Of a DNA stretch of 64,000 bases, positions 43,270-51,942 are shown piece after piece (the first letter of the stretch is position 1; every line of letters starts with the position of its first letter). Both the position numbers and the translations under genes were made by a program. The notes beneath the pieces are model-generated. The model did not search any database and was not told the origin of the DNA. It was given only the letters and a program-made list of their open reading frames with translations. Source of the stretch: Bacillota bacterium (lineage in GTDB: Bacteria > Bacillota > UBA4882 > UBA8346); contig JAEXFN010000038.1 of the NCBI GenBank assembly GCA_023400055.1, positions 62,001-126,000 on the forward strand, in the 5' to 3' direction.

Positions 43270-44177
43270 ATGATCAATTTATGGAGAATAACATTAAAAC
43301 CGGAAGGTTCGAACATAGATTCTAGGGAGTTTTGTTTAAATCACGGGATATTGGGTGTCGGTTGGAGTATTGATCCAGAAAAAGAAATTGTCGATTGGGA
43401 TACATATATACGAGTGGCAAAAGAAAAATATAAAAAAGTAAACGGTTGGTGGCCTGCTCTTAATGCAATTGGATTGAGGATGAAAATCAATGATCTCTGT
43501 TGGACTCGTGATAAAAGTGTGTCTATTATTTAGGACGAGTAAGTAGTGACTGGAATTATACCAATTCACCTGAGTATATAATGGCAGATGTTATTAATAA
43601 TAGAAGTTGTCAATGGCATAGAGTTGGAGTTGTTGATAAGGTACCAGGAAAAGTCATAAATAGTTTTATTCCTAGAAGAACCCTTCAACGTATTCATGAT
43701 AATGCCGCACTACAATATTCAATGTTCTTATATAATGAAAATTCCAAAGAAAATTTTCAATATAAGGTTAATGTTAGTGGTTCGGATATTTTTTCGTTAT
43801 TATCGAGTGAAGATTGTGAAGATTTGATAGGAATCTATCTTCAGACTAAAGGATATTTTCTTGTTCCTAGTTCATGTAAAAATGAAACAATGGGTTACGA
43901 GTTTGTTTTAAAGAAGGATGCTGAAACTGCGGTTGTGCAAGTAAAGAACGGTAAGGTGGATTTAAATGTTGACGAATACAGAGATTTTCCAGGCCAAGTT
44001 TACCTTTTTACTACAAAAGGTAAGTATCTTAATCAACAAACTACAGCTGAAAATGTGATTACTCTAGATAGAAACATTTTAATAGACTTTATGAACACTA
44101 ACTATGATTCCTTACCGGAACGGATAAAGAGCTGGATTACAATACTTAGAAAAGTGAACGATAAAAATTTCGCTTAA
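43270..44177 (+). pseudogene. EVE-like plus PD-(D/E)xK nuclease gene broken by one frameshift
   Basis: Two frames (43270-43533 and 43581-44177) join into one protein of about 302 residues if one base is restored near 43510. The second frame continues upstream of its ATG as YYLGRVSSDWNYTNSPEYI, which completes the first. Residues 1-145 look like an EVE/PUA-type domain (GILGVGW, KINDLCWTRD, then YYLGRV and a Trp), a fold that reads modified bases. The C-terminal part has MGYEFVLKKDAETAVVQVKNG, the E...QVK core of a PD-(D/E)xK nuclease. It was probably a modification-dependent restriction enzyme. Natural decay and a sequencing error are both possible. Confidence 0.65.
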
Positions 44178-44186
44178 AAAAATAAT

Positions 44187-44220
44187 AAGACCAGCTTGAC
44201 GGTTACATCAAGCTGGTCTT
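44187..44220. terminator. Bidirectional terminator
   Basis: AAGACCAGCTTGA (44187-44199) and TCAAGCTGGTCTT (44208-44220), perfect 13-bp arms, between convergent genes, with A and T runs on the two sides. Confidence 0.85.
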
Positions 44221-44231
44221 TTGAACGTTTA

Positions 44232-44969
44232 TTAATTATCTTTCAATCGGACATATCCAAAATGATACTGGCTATTCGATATTATCGGTTTAAGTAAGGC
44301 TCCTGTGCTATTAACAACAAGTTTGTCGGCAGTGATTTCTTTTTCTATTTTAATATTTCTCATTTTAATCCAAATTCTTGCCTTTTCTCCATCCCAAATT
44401 GACGGATAAGCATTTTTTTCGGGAGATGGAGACGGAATTTGGTTAGACTCAATATCTAACACTTCTGCACTATAGGCTATATCGTTATTTCCACCAGCAT
44501 TGTTTCCGATTGCGAATAGGATTTTGACTTTTTGACCCATCGAGATCCTCTGTCTGAAAATTTCTACTTGCTTTTTGGACATTCCAAAATATAAAGCTTC
44601 GGTAGAGAACCACGTATAACCTCTTTGTTTTTCGTCCTCCATATAAATTTGCATTGTTTCATTACCGTTATATTTTTTCCCCATACGGTCACTTGAAAAA
44701 CTCAGCTTCATAAAAAGGAATATTTCACATAATAAGTCACTGTCTTCTAGGGTTTGGTCTTTAGCTAAAATCATATCTTTTACCTCCTCAACGTAAAGAT
44801 ATTTTCGTTTCAGTTCAAGATATAAATTCTCATCTTGGGCAAGCATGTAAAGTTCAAACATGTCACTAAGAGCTGCGTTTTTTGTAATGCCTTTCCTTTT
44901 TACAAATTCATCGAAGATTAGTTGGATAGAATCGGGTACGGCTACTGTCATAAAATTTTGCTTTGGCAT
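44232..44969 (-). CDS. RHH-like protein with C-terminal PUA/EVE-like domain
   Basis: 245 residues. The N-terminus (MTVAVPDSIQLIFDEFVKRK, then KNAALSDMFELYM) has the strand-helix-helix look of a ribbon-helix-helix DNA binder. A charged middle follows. The C-terminal 130 residues (GYTWFSTEALYFGMSK, VKILFAIGN, ARIWIKMRNIKIEKEI, SQYHFGYVRL) form a beta-rich PUA-like domain of the kind found beside modification-dependent defence genes. The function is unknown; a regulator of the facing nuclease is possible. GGAGG lies 7 bp upstream of the ATG on its strand, in AT-rich promoter DNA. Confidence 0.65.
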   Translation of the reverse strand: MPKQNFMTVAVPDSIQLIFDEFVKRKGITKNAALSDMFELYMLAQDENLYLELKRKYLYVEEVKDMILAKDQTLEDSDLLCEIFLFMKLSFSSDRMGKKYNGNETMQIYMEDEKQRGYTWFSTEALYFGMSKKQVEIFRQRISMGQKVKILFAIGNNAGGNNDIAYSAEVLDIESNQIPSPSPEKNAYPSIWDGEKARIWIKMRNIKIEKEITADKLVVNSTGALLKPIISNSQYHFGYVRLKDN

Positions 44970-45096
44970 TTTTGACCTCCTTAAATTAATACCATACTAT
45001 ATATCCTCTGACTAGAATGTACCATATTATAGATGGTAAGACAATATTAAAGTGAAAATAATTTCAATTCGTTACCTTATTTATAGAGAAGATAAG

Positions 45097-45124
45097 ACAC
45101 ACGGTTCTGGTAACCGTGTGTCGG
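45097..45124. repeat. Hairpin containing the second copy of AACCGTGTGTCGG
   Basis: ACACACGGTT and AACCGTGTGT are perfect 10-bp arms around CTGGT. AACCGTGTGTCGG (45112-45124) is identical to 42314-42326 and both are followed by one differing base and TG. It is a candidate direct repeat bracketing the three genes between. Together with the spacer to 45270 nothing else is seen. Confidence 0.55.
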
Positions 45125-45269
45125 GTGAGAAAAAAACTTTATTTTTTGGTGTTTTCTCAACTCTCATTCAACTTGTCCATCCATTTTGTCGTTCTTGGGC
45201 CAAAAAAGAGCCTCCGGAGTCGCATTAGGCACTGGAGGTCTTCTTCGTGCCGGGGGACTGCTGACGGAA

Positions 45270-45630
45270 TTCATCTCATTTGATGGCCGCTTCGGCCTGC
45301 ATGGATAATCATCTGGCAGCTTTCAAAGGTACGTACATGCAGGCGAGGCTTCGTGTAATTCTCAAGCCAAAATTGCAGATATTCCTTCAAGTTTCATTGG
45401 ACGGCGGGACGTATTCGCCTTTTGACACTTCGGCGACCAGTTTGGCGAGTTCCCGGTCCACCTCCCATTCGGAATCCCTGAAGGTCTGGTCACACACTAT
45501 ATGCCGCATCCGCTCTCGATAGGGTCTCACCACTCGGGCGGATGGGTCGAAGTAATAAGGATATTCAGAGTAGGATTGCAGAAATGTCACAGTAATTCGG
45601 AATTGACTTTGGCAAGGTGAGGGTGGAAAA
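45270..45630 (-). pseudogene. Decayed N-terminal part of a tyrosine integrase
   Basis: Minus strand: the frame at 45387-45590 gives FRITVTFLQ..., then KLVAEVSKGEYVPPSNET, and one base must be added to continue as LKEYLQFWLENYTKPRL, TFESCQMIIHA. This is the Arm/AP2-like domain followed by the core-binding SAM-like domain of Tn916/phage integrases (typical: EV-G-YV-PS-TL-EYL-WLENY-KP). The 5' end is out of frame near 45612 and the catalytic C-terminal domain is gone. Confidence 0.6.
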
Positions 45631-45742
45631 GACTACAATGTTCACGAAACTTAGGCAATGTTTCGAAGGAGAGCAATAGGGTAGTTCTTTGTCAAACGAC
45701 ATAGGGCTTCGGTTTTCAAGGCGGACTAGGATGACAGACTAA

Positions 45743-45783
45743 AATTTCGCCGATCGACCCGATACGGAGAACCGTACCACAAA
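45743..45783 (+). repeat. Interspersed repeat, copy 1
   Basis: AAATTTCGCCG, then CCCGATACGGAGAACC and TACCACAAAT. Copies with few changes lie at 53518-53561 and 53421-53461. The spacer 45634-45903 holds no gene. Confidence 0.6.
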
Positions 45784-45903
45784 TAAAAGTTTGAAGAGTA
45801 AAGTTTAAAGTTTGAAAATTTTTCACGGCTTGGGCCGTTTCCAGGCAGGTTCCGCCGCTACCGTTTCAGAGAGCTCGCAATATGGGCTCTCTCACATAAT
45901 TTA

Positions 45904-46176
45904 GTCATTTTGTGGATAAATGATCATTTTGAGTCGTTCAATAAGCCCTTTTTGTGAATAAGTAAGCCCTTTCAGTCATTCAGCAAGCTCATTTTGTGGA
46001 TAAAAGAGCTCGTTTTGTTAATAAAAGAGTTCTTTTTGTGAATAAGTAAGCTCATTTAGTCGCTCAATAAGCTCTTTCAGTCACTCAACAAGCTCATTTT
46101 GTGGATAAGCGAGCTCGTTTTGTTAATGAAAGAGCTCTTTTTGTGAATAAGTGATCTATTTCTGTAGATAAACGAA
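45904..46176. repeat. Tandem array of thirteen units of exactly 21 bp
   Basis: Starting at 45904 every 21 bases a unit of type CTCATTTTGTGGATAAnnGAG recurs without indels to 46176. Unit variants include CTCGTTTTGTTAATAAAAGAG-like, CTCTTTTTGTGAATAAGTAAG-like and CTCTTTCAGTCACTCAACAAG-like forms. Three consecutive units at 45988 recur at 46093, a 105-bp (5 x 21) higher-order period. All frames carry stops, so it is not coding. GAGCTC occurs at several unit junctions. Confidence 0.9.
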
Positions 46177-46339
46177 ATCATTAAGTACGATCAACAGCTT
46201 GGGTTGTGGATGAGTCTGGAAGCGGAAGGCCTTTGAATCTTCTTGCAGCTCGGTAAAAATACCACTGAACTTCAGAATAATTGGAAAAGGCAAGCCCGCC
46301 TCCGGCGGAAGCGGGCTGATTTGTGTTACATGCCGATAA

Positions 46340-46557
46340 TTTATGAGGCATACATACAGGTTGAACATTTGCGGTGGGATACCGCTCCCGGGTGACAATC
46401 GTATGGATACAGGTCAATGGCTCCATATCTGTAATAACATAACACCTTTGCCGTTATTGAGATCCTTAACTATTTCAATCACTTCGGCCACTAAAGATTC
46501 TACTTTCTTATCGGGTGGGAAATCTAAAGATTTGACGTGGTCCGCCTTTAACAGATT
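46340..46557 (-). pseudogene. Relic of an EIIA-Man/LevR-type PTS regulator
   Basis: Minus-strand frames give KADHVKSLDFPPDKKVESLV, IEIVKDLNNGKGVMLL, then after a one-base shift TDMEPLT and IHTIV. This matches the GKGVL-L-DMGSL core of EIIA-Man domains in LevR-type activators. It is frameshifted and truncated, and abuts the enzyme I relic on the opposite strand. Confidence 0.45.
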
Positions 46558-46559
46558 GT

Positions 46560-47083
46560 TGCAGCGTCAAACAAATTTTGATTGAATCCCAGGCGGAGCT
46601 TGAAAAAGAACAGATACCGTTTAACAAACATATCAAAGTGGGAATTATGATTGAATTGTCGGCTGCAGCCATTATTTCCGATTGGCTGGCTACAGAAGTT
46701 GATTTTTTCAGTATTGGAATCAATGATCTGATTCAATATAGTGTTGCGGTGGATCGGACCAACCCCACGATTTCCTATTTACATAACCAATTTAATCCGG
46801 CTTTGTTACGATTGATAAAATCGGTAATAGACAATGGCCATGGTAAAGGAATTACGGTAGGCATATGCGGAGAGGCGGCAAGTGATCCCAGGTTTATTCC
46901 TCTCCTGGTAGGGATGGATTGGATGAACTAAGTATGAATCCAAGTGCGCTCCTGAAGGCAAGGGCAGTAATTAATGGCATATCCAAGGCGGAAATGGCGC
47001 TGATGGCTCAAGAATTGATGAATTTACCGTGGGCTGACGAAGTTGAAAAACAGATTACAGAAAGAATTCGGTTGGCATTATAA
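46560..47083 (+). pseudogene. C-terminal fragment of PTS enzyme I with frameshift
   Basis: QILIESQAELEKEQIPF, KVGIMIELSAAA, FFSIGINDLIQYSVAVDR, GICGEAASDP is the PEP-binding domain of enzyme I. At about 46915 one missing base turns GMGLDELSMNPSALL into GMDWMN and stop; the correct frame then runs to TAA at 47081. The N-terminal phosphohistidine domain is absent. Non-functional remnant. Confidence 0.75.
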
Positions 47084-47298
47084 AAAATTGCAATACGCGG
47101 CGATAACCGGTGGGTTCAATTAGCTGCCGTGATTCCCTGAGCCATCATCGAAGCAAAATATGATCAATAGCGGAGCGCACCAGCAAAGCCCTTGTGAAAG
47201 GCGCTTAAAGCGATAATTATCAAAGAAAAATTTTAATGTTACGATGAAGAATTGGTTGAGCAGATTCGGAAGAATCCTTACCTTGAATTGAGGTTTCG

Positions 47299-47499
47299 AT
47301 GCGGATGCCCATTAGTAAAGATTCTATTTCTTTAGAAATGCTTCAGGAACAAATCGAGATCGTCCGTAACCGGATGCAACAATTACGAAACGAGAAAGGT
47401 CATACTGATATAGAAGTGTTAAACGCCAGCATCGAACTGGATTGTTTAATGAATGAATATCACCAGAGGACTGGCTGGTTTTATTATCCAAGAAGATGA
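47299..47499 (+). CDS. Spo0E-like aspartyl-phosphate phosphatase
   Basis: 66 residues. A helical hairpin with LEMLQEQIEIVRNRMQQL in the first helix and the family hallmark ASIELDCLMNEYHQ in the second (S-x-x-LD-x-x-I/M-x-x-Y). Spo0E-type proteins dephosphorylate Spo0A and delay sporulation. It is isolated, with a modest ribosome site (TTGAGG). It lies at the edge of the degraded region but appears intact. Confidence 0.8.
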   Translation: MRMPISKDSISLEMLQEQIEIVRNRMQQLRNEKGHTDIEVLNASIELDCLMNEYHQRTGWFYYPRR

Positions 47500-47960
47500 C
47501 AGATGACAACTGAAAATTGAATGATCCGAACACCCATGGCTTCCAGTTAAAAGTTTTACCATAAGTAATGAGCTACCCAAGAATAACCTGTGACCGCTAC
47601 TCAATCGAATACAGGGGAGCGATTGAAACGCTTGGAAGTGGGATCTTACAATTCTTAAGGACCGCCGTTAATCTTATACATTTTTTTAACTGTAACGGTT
47701 GTTTATAGTAGGAGTATAGTATAATTTAAAGCATAAATGTTTGAGGTGATTTGGAACAACTACTTTCAATATTGTTCTGTCGGCAGTACAAAAATATAGG
47801 CATAGTGTTTTTCTAATCCTGATGTTTTTAATAATGGACTGTGGAATCAGGCCAAGTGATGAGAGTCCAGGATGTAAATATTAAGGCTTTAGAAATTAAT
47901 ATCCGGTAGTTGCTCACTCTAAAGGGTGATCCAACTAAATTTACTGAGCGAAACAAGTTA
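47500..47960. other. Gene-free spacer upstream of the GntR gene
   Basis: AT-rich DNA with many stops in all frames; no gene, RNA or repeat that I can support before the promoter at 47965. Confidence 0.4.
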
Positions 47961-47964
47961 TCTT

Positions 47965-47993
47965 TTGACAATAGCATGCTAGCATGCTAGAAT
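47965..47993 (+). promoter_or_regulatory. Sigma-A promoter with embedded palindromic operator, GntR gene
   Basis: TTGACA (47965-47970), 17-bp spacer, TAGAAT (47988-47993). The spacer is almost entirely the perfect palindrome TAGCATGCTAGCATGCTA (47972-47989), two overlapping copies of TAGCATGCTA. This is ideal for autorepression by the GntR protein encoded directly downstream. Confidence 0.8.
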
Positions 47994-48021
47994 TTTAACT
48001 AAGAATGTGGAGGATTGCGCT

Positions 48022-48711
48022 TTGGATCTGATTGTAGAAGAGAAAAAAAATGTTTCCGTAAGAGATTTTGTATATCAGACATTAAGAAATAATATCATGT
48101 GTTTAAATTTGCAACCCGGTGAGAACATTACTAAAAATGATTTAGCGGAGAAACTTAATGTTAGCCGGACCCCTGTGGGGGAGGCTTTGATTCAATTGTC
48201 AAAGGAAGAATTGGTCGAAATATATCCCCAAAAGGGGACAGTTGTTTCATTAATTAACCTTAGTCATGTATATGAGGGGAAATTTATCCGCCAGAGTTTA
48301 GAAGATGCGGTGATCCGAATTGCATGCCAGAATTTTCCGGAAAACATGCTGTTTGAATTGAAATCGAATTTAAAGGCAATGGAGTTTATTTTAACTCAAA
48401 ATCAAATTAACATTTTTACTCTATTCAACCTTGACCAGACTTTTCATCAAAATATATTTAAAGGTTGCCAAAAAGAAAAGGCGTGGTCGGTTATTAGCCA
48501 GACGAGTACTCATTTGAACCGGGTTCGATATCTTAAAATGTTATCATCTACCAGTACTTGGGAATCAGTACTTAAAGAACACAACGAAATTATTACGGCA
48601 ATCAAATCCGGAAATATAGAGTACGGAGTCGAGTTAATGGATAAACATTTGGGCAGCGATGACAGCTGGTTGGAAAAATTAAAACTTCAATTCAGATCTT
48701 ATTTTAATTAA
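48022..48711 (+). CDS. GntR/FadR-family transcriptional regulator
   Basis: 229 residues from the TTG at 48022; TGGAGG (48008-48013) lies 8 bp upstream and itself contains the alternative GTG at 48007. Winged helix about 10-75 (LQPGENITKNDLAEKLNVSR, TPVGEALIQL), FCD ligand domain about 85-220 (DQTFHQNIFKGC, HNEIITAI with metal-binding His residues). FadR-type regulators sense sugar acids or organic acids. It precedes a sugar dehydrogenase and a TRAP transporter on the same strand. The promoter overlaps a palindrome it probably binds. Confidence 0.9.
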   Translation: MDLIVEEKKNVSVRDFVYQTLRNNIMCLNLQPGENITKNDLAEKLNVSRTPVGEALIQLSKEELVEIYPQKGTVVSLINLSHVYEGKFIRQSLEDAVIRIACQNFPENMLFELKSNLKAMEFILTQNQINIFTLFNLDQTFHQNIFKGCQKEKAWSVISQTSTHLNRVRYLKMLSSTSTWESVLKEHNEIITAIKSGNIEYGVELMDKHLGSDDSWLEKLKLQFRSYFN

Positions 48712-48780
48712 ATAATTACGGTTAGTTTGAAAGTCAGATAAGATAGCAGCTTTTATGACCAACAATTACCATGAAAATTC

Positions 48781-48810
48781 GGAAACGTTTCCCTGGAAAG
48801 CGGTTTCCCA
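48781..48810 (+). promoter_or_regulatory. Two LacI/CcpA-type operators upstream of the TRAP operon
   Basis: GGAAACGTTTCC (48781-48792) is a perfect palindrome, followed by TGGAAAGCGGTTTCCCA, close to the cre consensus. They suggest catabolite repression or a LacI-type regulator. The rest of 48712-49069 shows no gene. Confidence 0.5.
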
Positions 48811-49069
48811 AAATAGGATAAACAGATCGAAGAACTTTTGGAAAATACTTAAAACGTTCATTTTAGATTATTTTAACCGGACCGAAAATGCTATGACCCA
48901 AGCGCATGCATTTAAGTCGCAGAATTGTGTTTAGAAGCTCAACGACAAGCGATTATTATGTAAAAATTTTACAATTGTTAGAGAGACTTTTTAATTGATA
49001 TTCCATACTAATTTGGAAATATCATTACGTATTACGTTTTAAATACTTTGGTAGGAGGTAAATTATAAA

Positions 49070-50236
49070 ATGACCAGGCTGGGTGTTGCAATCATCGGGA
49101 CGGGGGCCATTGCCGGCATTCATATTGGTGCGTACCAGCGATTCGCGGACCGATGTGAGATTCGTGTCTTGTGTGATATGTTTAAGGATAAAGCCCAAAA
49201 AATAAAAGAATCAAATAACCTGGACCAAGCGGACGTATTTGAGGATTGGCATGAAATCCTGACGCGGGACGATATTGATATAGTTTCTTTGTGTTTGCCT
49301 GCGGGTGAACATCGGAAGATAGCCGTGCCTTTGCTTCTCGTCGGTAAACATGTTCTGATCGAAAAACCGATGGCGCCATCGCTTGCGGAATGTGACGCGA
49401 TGATTGAAGCATCCCAAAAAAGCGGAGCAATATTAAGTGTGGTTTCGCAAAATCGTTACATGATACCGGTGATGAAAGTCAAAAAATTGATTGAAGAAGA
49501 GGCGGCAGGCCGTGTATTGTTTGCCACGGTAAATTCGCTTTGGTGGCGCGGGGAAAACTATTATGATCTAGCGTGGCGTGGCCGATGGTCTACGGAAGGG
49601 GGTGGCGTCGTGATGAGCCATGCGGTTCATCATCTGGATATGTTGCAGTGGATGATCGGCATGCCGGAGAAGGTGACGGCGGTGATTGCGAATAATGCCC
49701 ATCGAAATTCGGAGTGTGAGGACATAGCCGTGGCCATTTTGCATTATCCTGATAAAACGGCTCAGCTCACGACGACGCTGGTATCCCATGATGAAGAGCA
49801 GGGAATGATCTTCCAGACCGAGAAAGCCTGTCTCTCAATTCCTTGGAAGCCCGCCGCGTCAAAGGCTTTGGGGAATGGTTTTCCCACGGAGAATTCAGGT
49901 GTTTTAAAAGAGCTTCAGGCAAAATATGACGCGCTGCCTGAATTAGAGCTGGAGGGTCATCCGGCGCAGATCGGAAATTTTCTGGATGCGGTGGAGGGTA
50001 AAGATGCGTTGCTGATTGATGGCAATGAAGGACGAAAAGCCATTGAGCTGATTATGGCGATCTATAAGTCGGCCTATACGGGAAGCGCGACTGTCTTACC
50101 CATTTCTCCCATGGGTGATTTTTACAGTAAGGAAAGGGTAGCGCGAATAATGCCGCATTTCCATGAAAAAACTCTTAATAAGGATACATTTGAAGAAAAT
50201 ACCATAATTACACTTGGAAGAAACCTGGGAAAGTGA
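49070..50236 (+). CDS. Gfo/Idh/MocA-family oxidoreductase
   Basis: 388 residues. N-terminal Rossmann domain with GVAIIGTGAIAGIHIGAY (NAD(P)-binding) and the conserved EKPMAPSLAE (Lys of the EKP motif, about residue 100). The C-terminal alpha/beta domain contains GGGVVMSHAVHHLDMLQWM with the catalytic-type Asp/His pair. It oxidises or isomerises sugars, inositols or uronates. TAGGAGG 11 bp upstream of the ATG. It precedes dctP by 76 bp and probably processes the TRAP substrate. Confidence 0.9.
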   Translation: MTRLGVAIIGTGAIAGIHIGAYQRFADRCEIRVLCDMFKDKAQKIKESNNLDQADVFEDWHEILTRDDIDIVSLCLPAGEHRKIAVPLLLVGKHVLIEKPMAPSLAECDAMIEASQKSGAILSVVSQNRYMIPVMKVKKLIEEEAAGRVLFATVNSLWWRGENYYDLAWRGRWSTEGGGVVMSHAVHHLDMLQWMIGMPEKVTAVIANNAHRNSECEDIAVAILHYPDKTAQLTTTLVSHDEEQGMIFQTEKACLSIPWKPAASKALGNGFPTENSGVLKELQAKYDALPELELEGHPAQIGNFLDAVEGKDALLIDGNEGRKAIELIMAIYKSAYTGSATVLPISPMGDFYSKERVARIMPHFHEKTLNKDTFEENTIITLGRNLGK

Positions 50237-50312
50237 TTCTTGATTGAATGCGGACGTCGCTTTTGAAAAAACGACGGCCGCTTCGATAAAAAAATCATAG
50301 GGGGTAGATGTT

Positions 50313-51290
50313 ATGAAGAGATTTGTGGCTATGGTTTTGCTTAGTATGTTGTTTGTGTCCGTAGCGGCTTATGGGGAAAACAAGACTTATCAGCTTCGCA
50401 CCTCAACCAATACGGCGCAAAACAGCACGATTGGACGGGCGCTGGATTATTTCGTAAAACAGGTCAATGAGAAGTCCAAGAAACGGATTAACGCGACCGC
50501 AAACTATGGATCCGAGCTTGGAAGTCAATCCGAACAGGTTGAAATGGCTCAGACCGGCTCGTTGGATATGGTTGTGGCGGCGCCGGGCACGGGCCTGGGT
50601 GGCTGGGTCCCGCAGCTTGTCATGTTTGAATTCCCTTATCTTTTCAAGGACAACGCTCAGTATCGTAGAGTACTGAAGGGTATGACGAATGAAGTTTCCA
50701 AACTGGTGGCTCCTTATGGGTTTACCTCAGCTTCGGGACAATCCCAAGGCGCGCGCGACATGTTGACAATTAAGCCCGTAAAATCTTTGGAAGATATGAA
50801 AGGCTTGAAAATGCGCGGACCCAACTCGGTATATATCACCATGTTTAATGCTCTTGGAGCGTCGGGCACTACTACCGACTGGAATGAAATCTATACTGCT
50901 TTGCAGACGAAAATCATCGACGGTATGGAATCTTCACCGAGCTCCATCAATTCTATGAAATTCAATGAAGTGGCTCCGAATTTGACGATCACTAACCATA
51001 TCATCGCGTGCACGTATTACTTCTTTAATACCAAATGGTTGGATAGCCTGCCCAAGGATCTACGGAAAATAGTGCTGGATTGTGCGGAGAACGCTGCCAC
51101 CTATCAGGCTAAAATTGATGACGAAGACCAGGTCAAGGCTCTGGCAGAAATGAAGGCCCACGGACTTAAAGTGTGGAAACTTAACGACGCTGATAAATGG
51201 GTTAAGGCCTGCTCCGGCATGCTGGCTGAATATCGCGCCAAGGGCGCCGGATGGAACGATTTCATTAATAAGCTTCGCGCGATCAAGTAA
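50313..51290 (+). CDS. dctP: TRAP transporter substrate-binding protein DctP
   Basis: 325 residues with a signal peptide (MKRFVAMVLLSMLFVSVAAY). The mature DctP fold includes GARDMLTIKPVKSLEDMKGL and KMRGPNSVYITMFNALGAS, in which the Arg of MRGP binds the carboxylate of the ligand. GMESSPSSINSMKFNEVAPN follows. A sugar acid is the likely ligand given the neighbouring dehydrogenase and FadR-type regulator. A hairpin follows the gene. Confidence 0.92.
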   Translation: MKRFVAMVLLSMLFVSVAAYGENKTYQLRTSTNTAQNSTIGRALDYFVKQVNEKSKKRINATANYGSELGSQSEQVEMAQTGSLDMVVAAPGTGLGGWVPQLVMFEFPYLFKDNAQYRRVLKGMTNEVSKLVAPYGFTSASGQSQGARDMLTIKPVKSLEDMKGLKMRGPNSVYITMFNALGASGTTTDWNEIYTALQTKIIDGMESSPSSINSMKFNEVAPNLTITNHIIACTYYFFNTKWLDSLPKDLRKIVLDCAENAATYQAKIDDEDQVKALAEMKAHGLKVWKLNDADKWVKACSGMLAEYRAKGAGWNDFINKLRAIK

Positions 51291-51317
51291 TATTTTCTGG
51301 TCAATCTAGACAAGTTT

Positions 51318-51352
51318 AATGAACTTTTCGGTCTTGCACCGGAAAGTTCATT
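51318..51352 (+). promoter_or_regulatory. Hairpin between dctP and dctQ
   Basis: AATGAACTTTTCGG and CCGGAAAGTTCATT form a long stem around TCTTGCA, with no proper T-run. As in the ABC operon, it probably stabilises the dctP message or reduces read-through so that binding protein exceeds permease. Confidence 0.7.
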
Positions 51353-51376
51353 ATTGCATTTAGAGAGGGATCAATT

Positions 51377-51916
51377 ATGTTAAAAAAAATATATAATGTG
51401 CTCGATCGGGTCCGCATGGTTACAATTGTTTCGGTGATGGCTTTCTTGATACTGTTGTGTACAGTTCAAATTATATTTAGATATTTTACAGGCCTGGGAA
51501 TGAAGCCATTTGCATGGGGAGACGAAATTATGCGTCTTGCGGCGATGTGGCCGGCATTCCTCGCCGCAAGCTTAGGAGCGAAGGAAGGCACGCACATCAG
51601 CGTGACTCACTTCATAAGAAAATACCTTCCTGAGAAAACCATGAAGCTTGTTTTAAAAATTGCAAATATTATCGTTATTTTAACCTTGTGCTATCTCGTT
51701 TATTTTGGGGCTGACCGTACACTGGCCAATATCCAAACCAGCCTGCAGAATCTGAACATGTCCATGGCATGGTTCTATGCGGCGCTTCCCGTGGGCTGCC
51801 TATACCTTCTTATCGACTACACGCTGATTTTCATTTTCGGAAGACATCCTTTTTCTACAAATTATGTAAATCATGACGATGATTCACAGAAACAGGTGAT
51901 GTTGTCCGGCAGCTGA
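51377..51916 (+). CDS. dctQ: TRAP transporter small permease DctQ
   Basis: 179 residues with four hydrophobic segments (about 14-36, 50-70, 88-110 and 133-152). The conserved WGDEIMRLAAMWPAFLAASL with GAKEGTHISV is the DctQ hallmark. It forms the membrane complex with DctM. GAGAGGG lies 7 bp upstream. 26 bp separate it from dctM. Confidence 0.92.
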   Translation: MLKKIYNVLDRVRMVTIVSVMAFLILLCTVQIIFRYFTGLGMKPFAWGDEIMRLAAMWPAFLAASLGAKEGTHISVTHFIRKYLPEKTMKLVLKIANIIVILTLCYLVYFGADRTLANIQTSLQNLNMSMAWFYAALPVGCLYLLIDYTLIFIFGRHPFSTNYVNHDDDSQKQVMLSGS

Positions 51917-51942
51917 AACCTAAACCAAATAAGGAGGTAATT

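Noticed and set aside
45097..45124. tRNA gene or anticodon arm
   Set aside because: The hairpin shares 13 bases with the tRNA-like fragment at 42314, but the loop lacks U33 in any register and no D arm or acceptor can be paired.
45904..46176. CRISPR or coding repeat
   Set aside because: No spacers, unit too short, stops in every frame.
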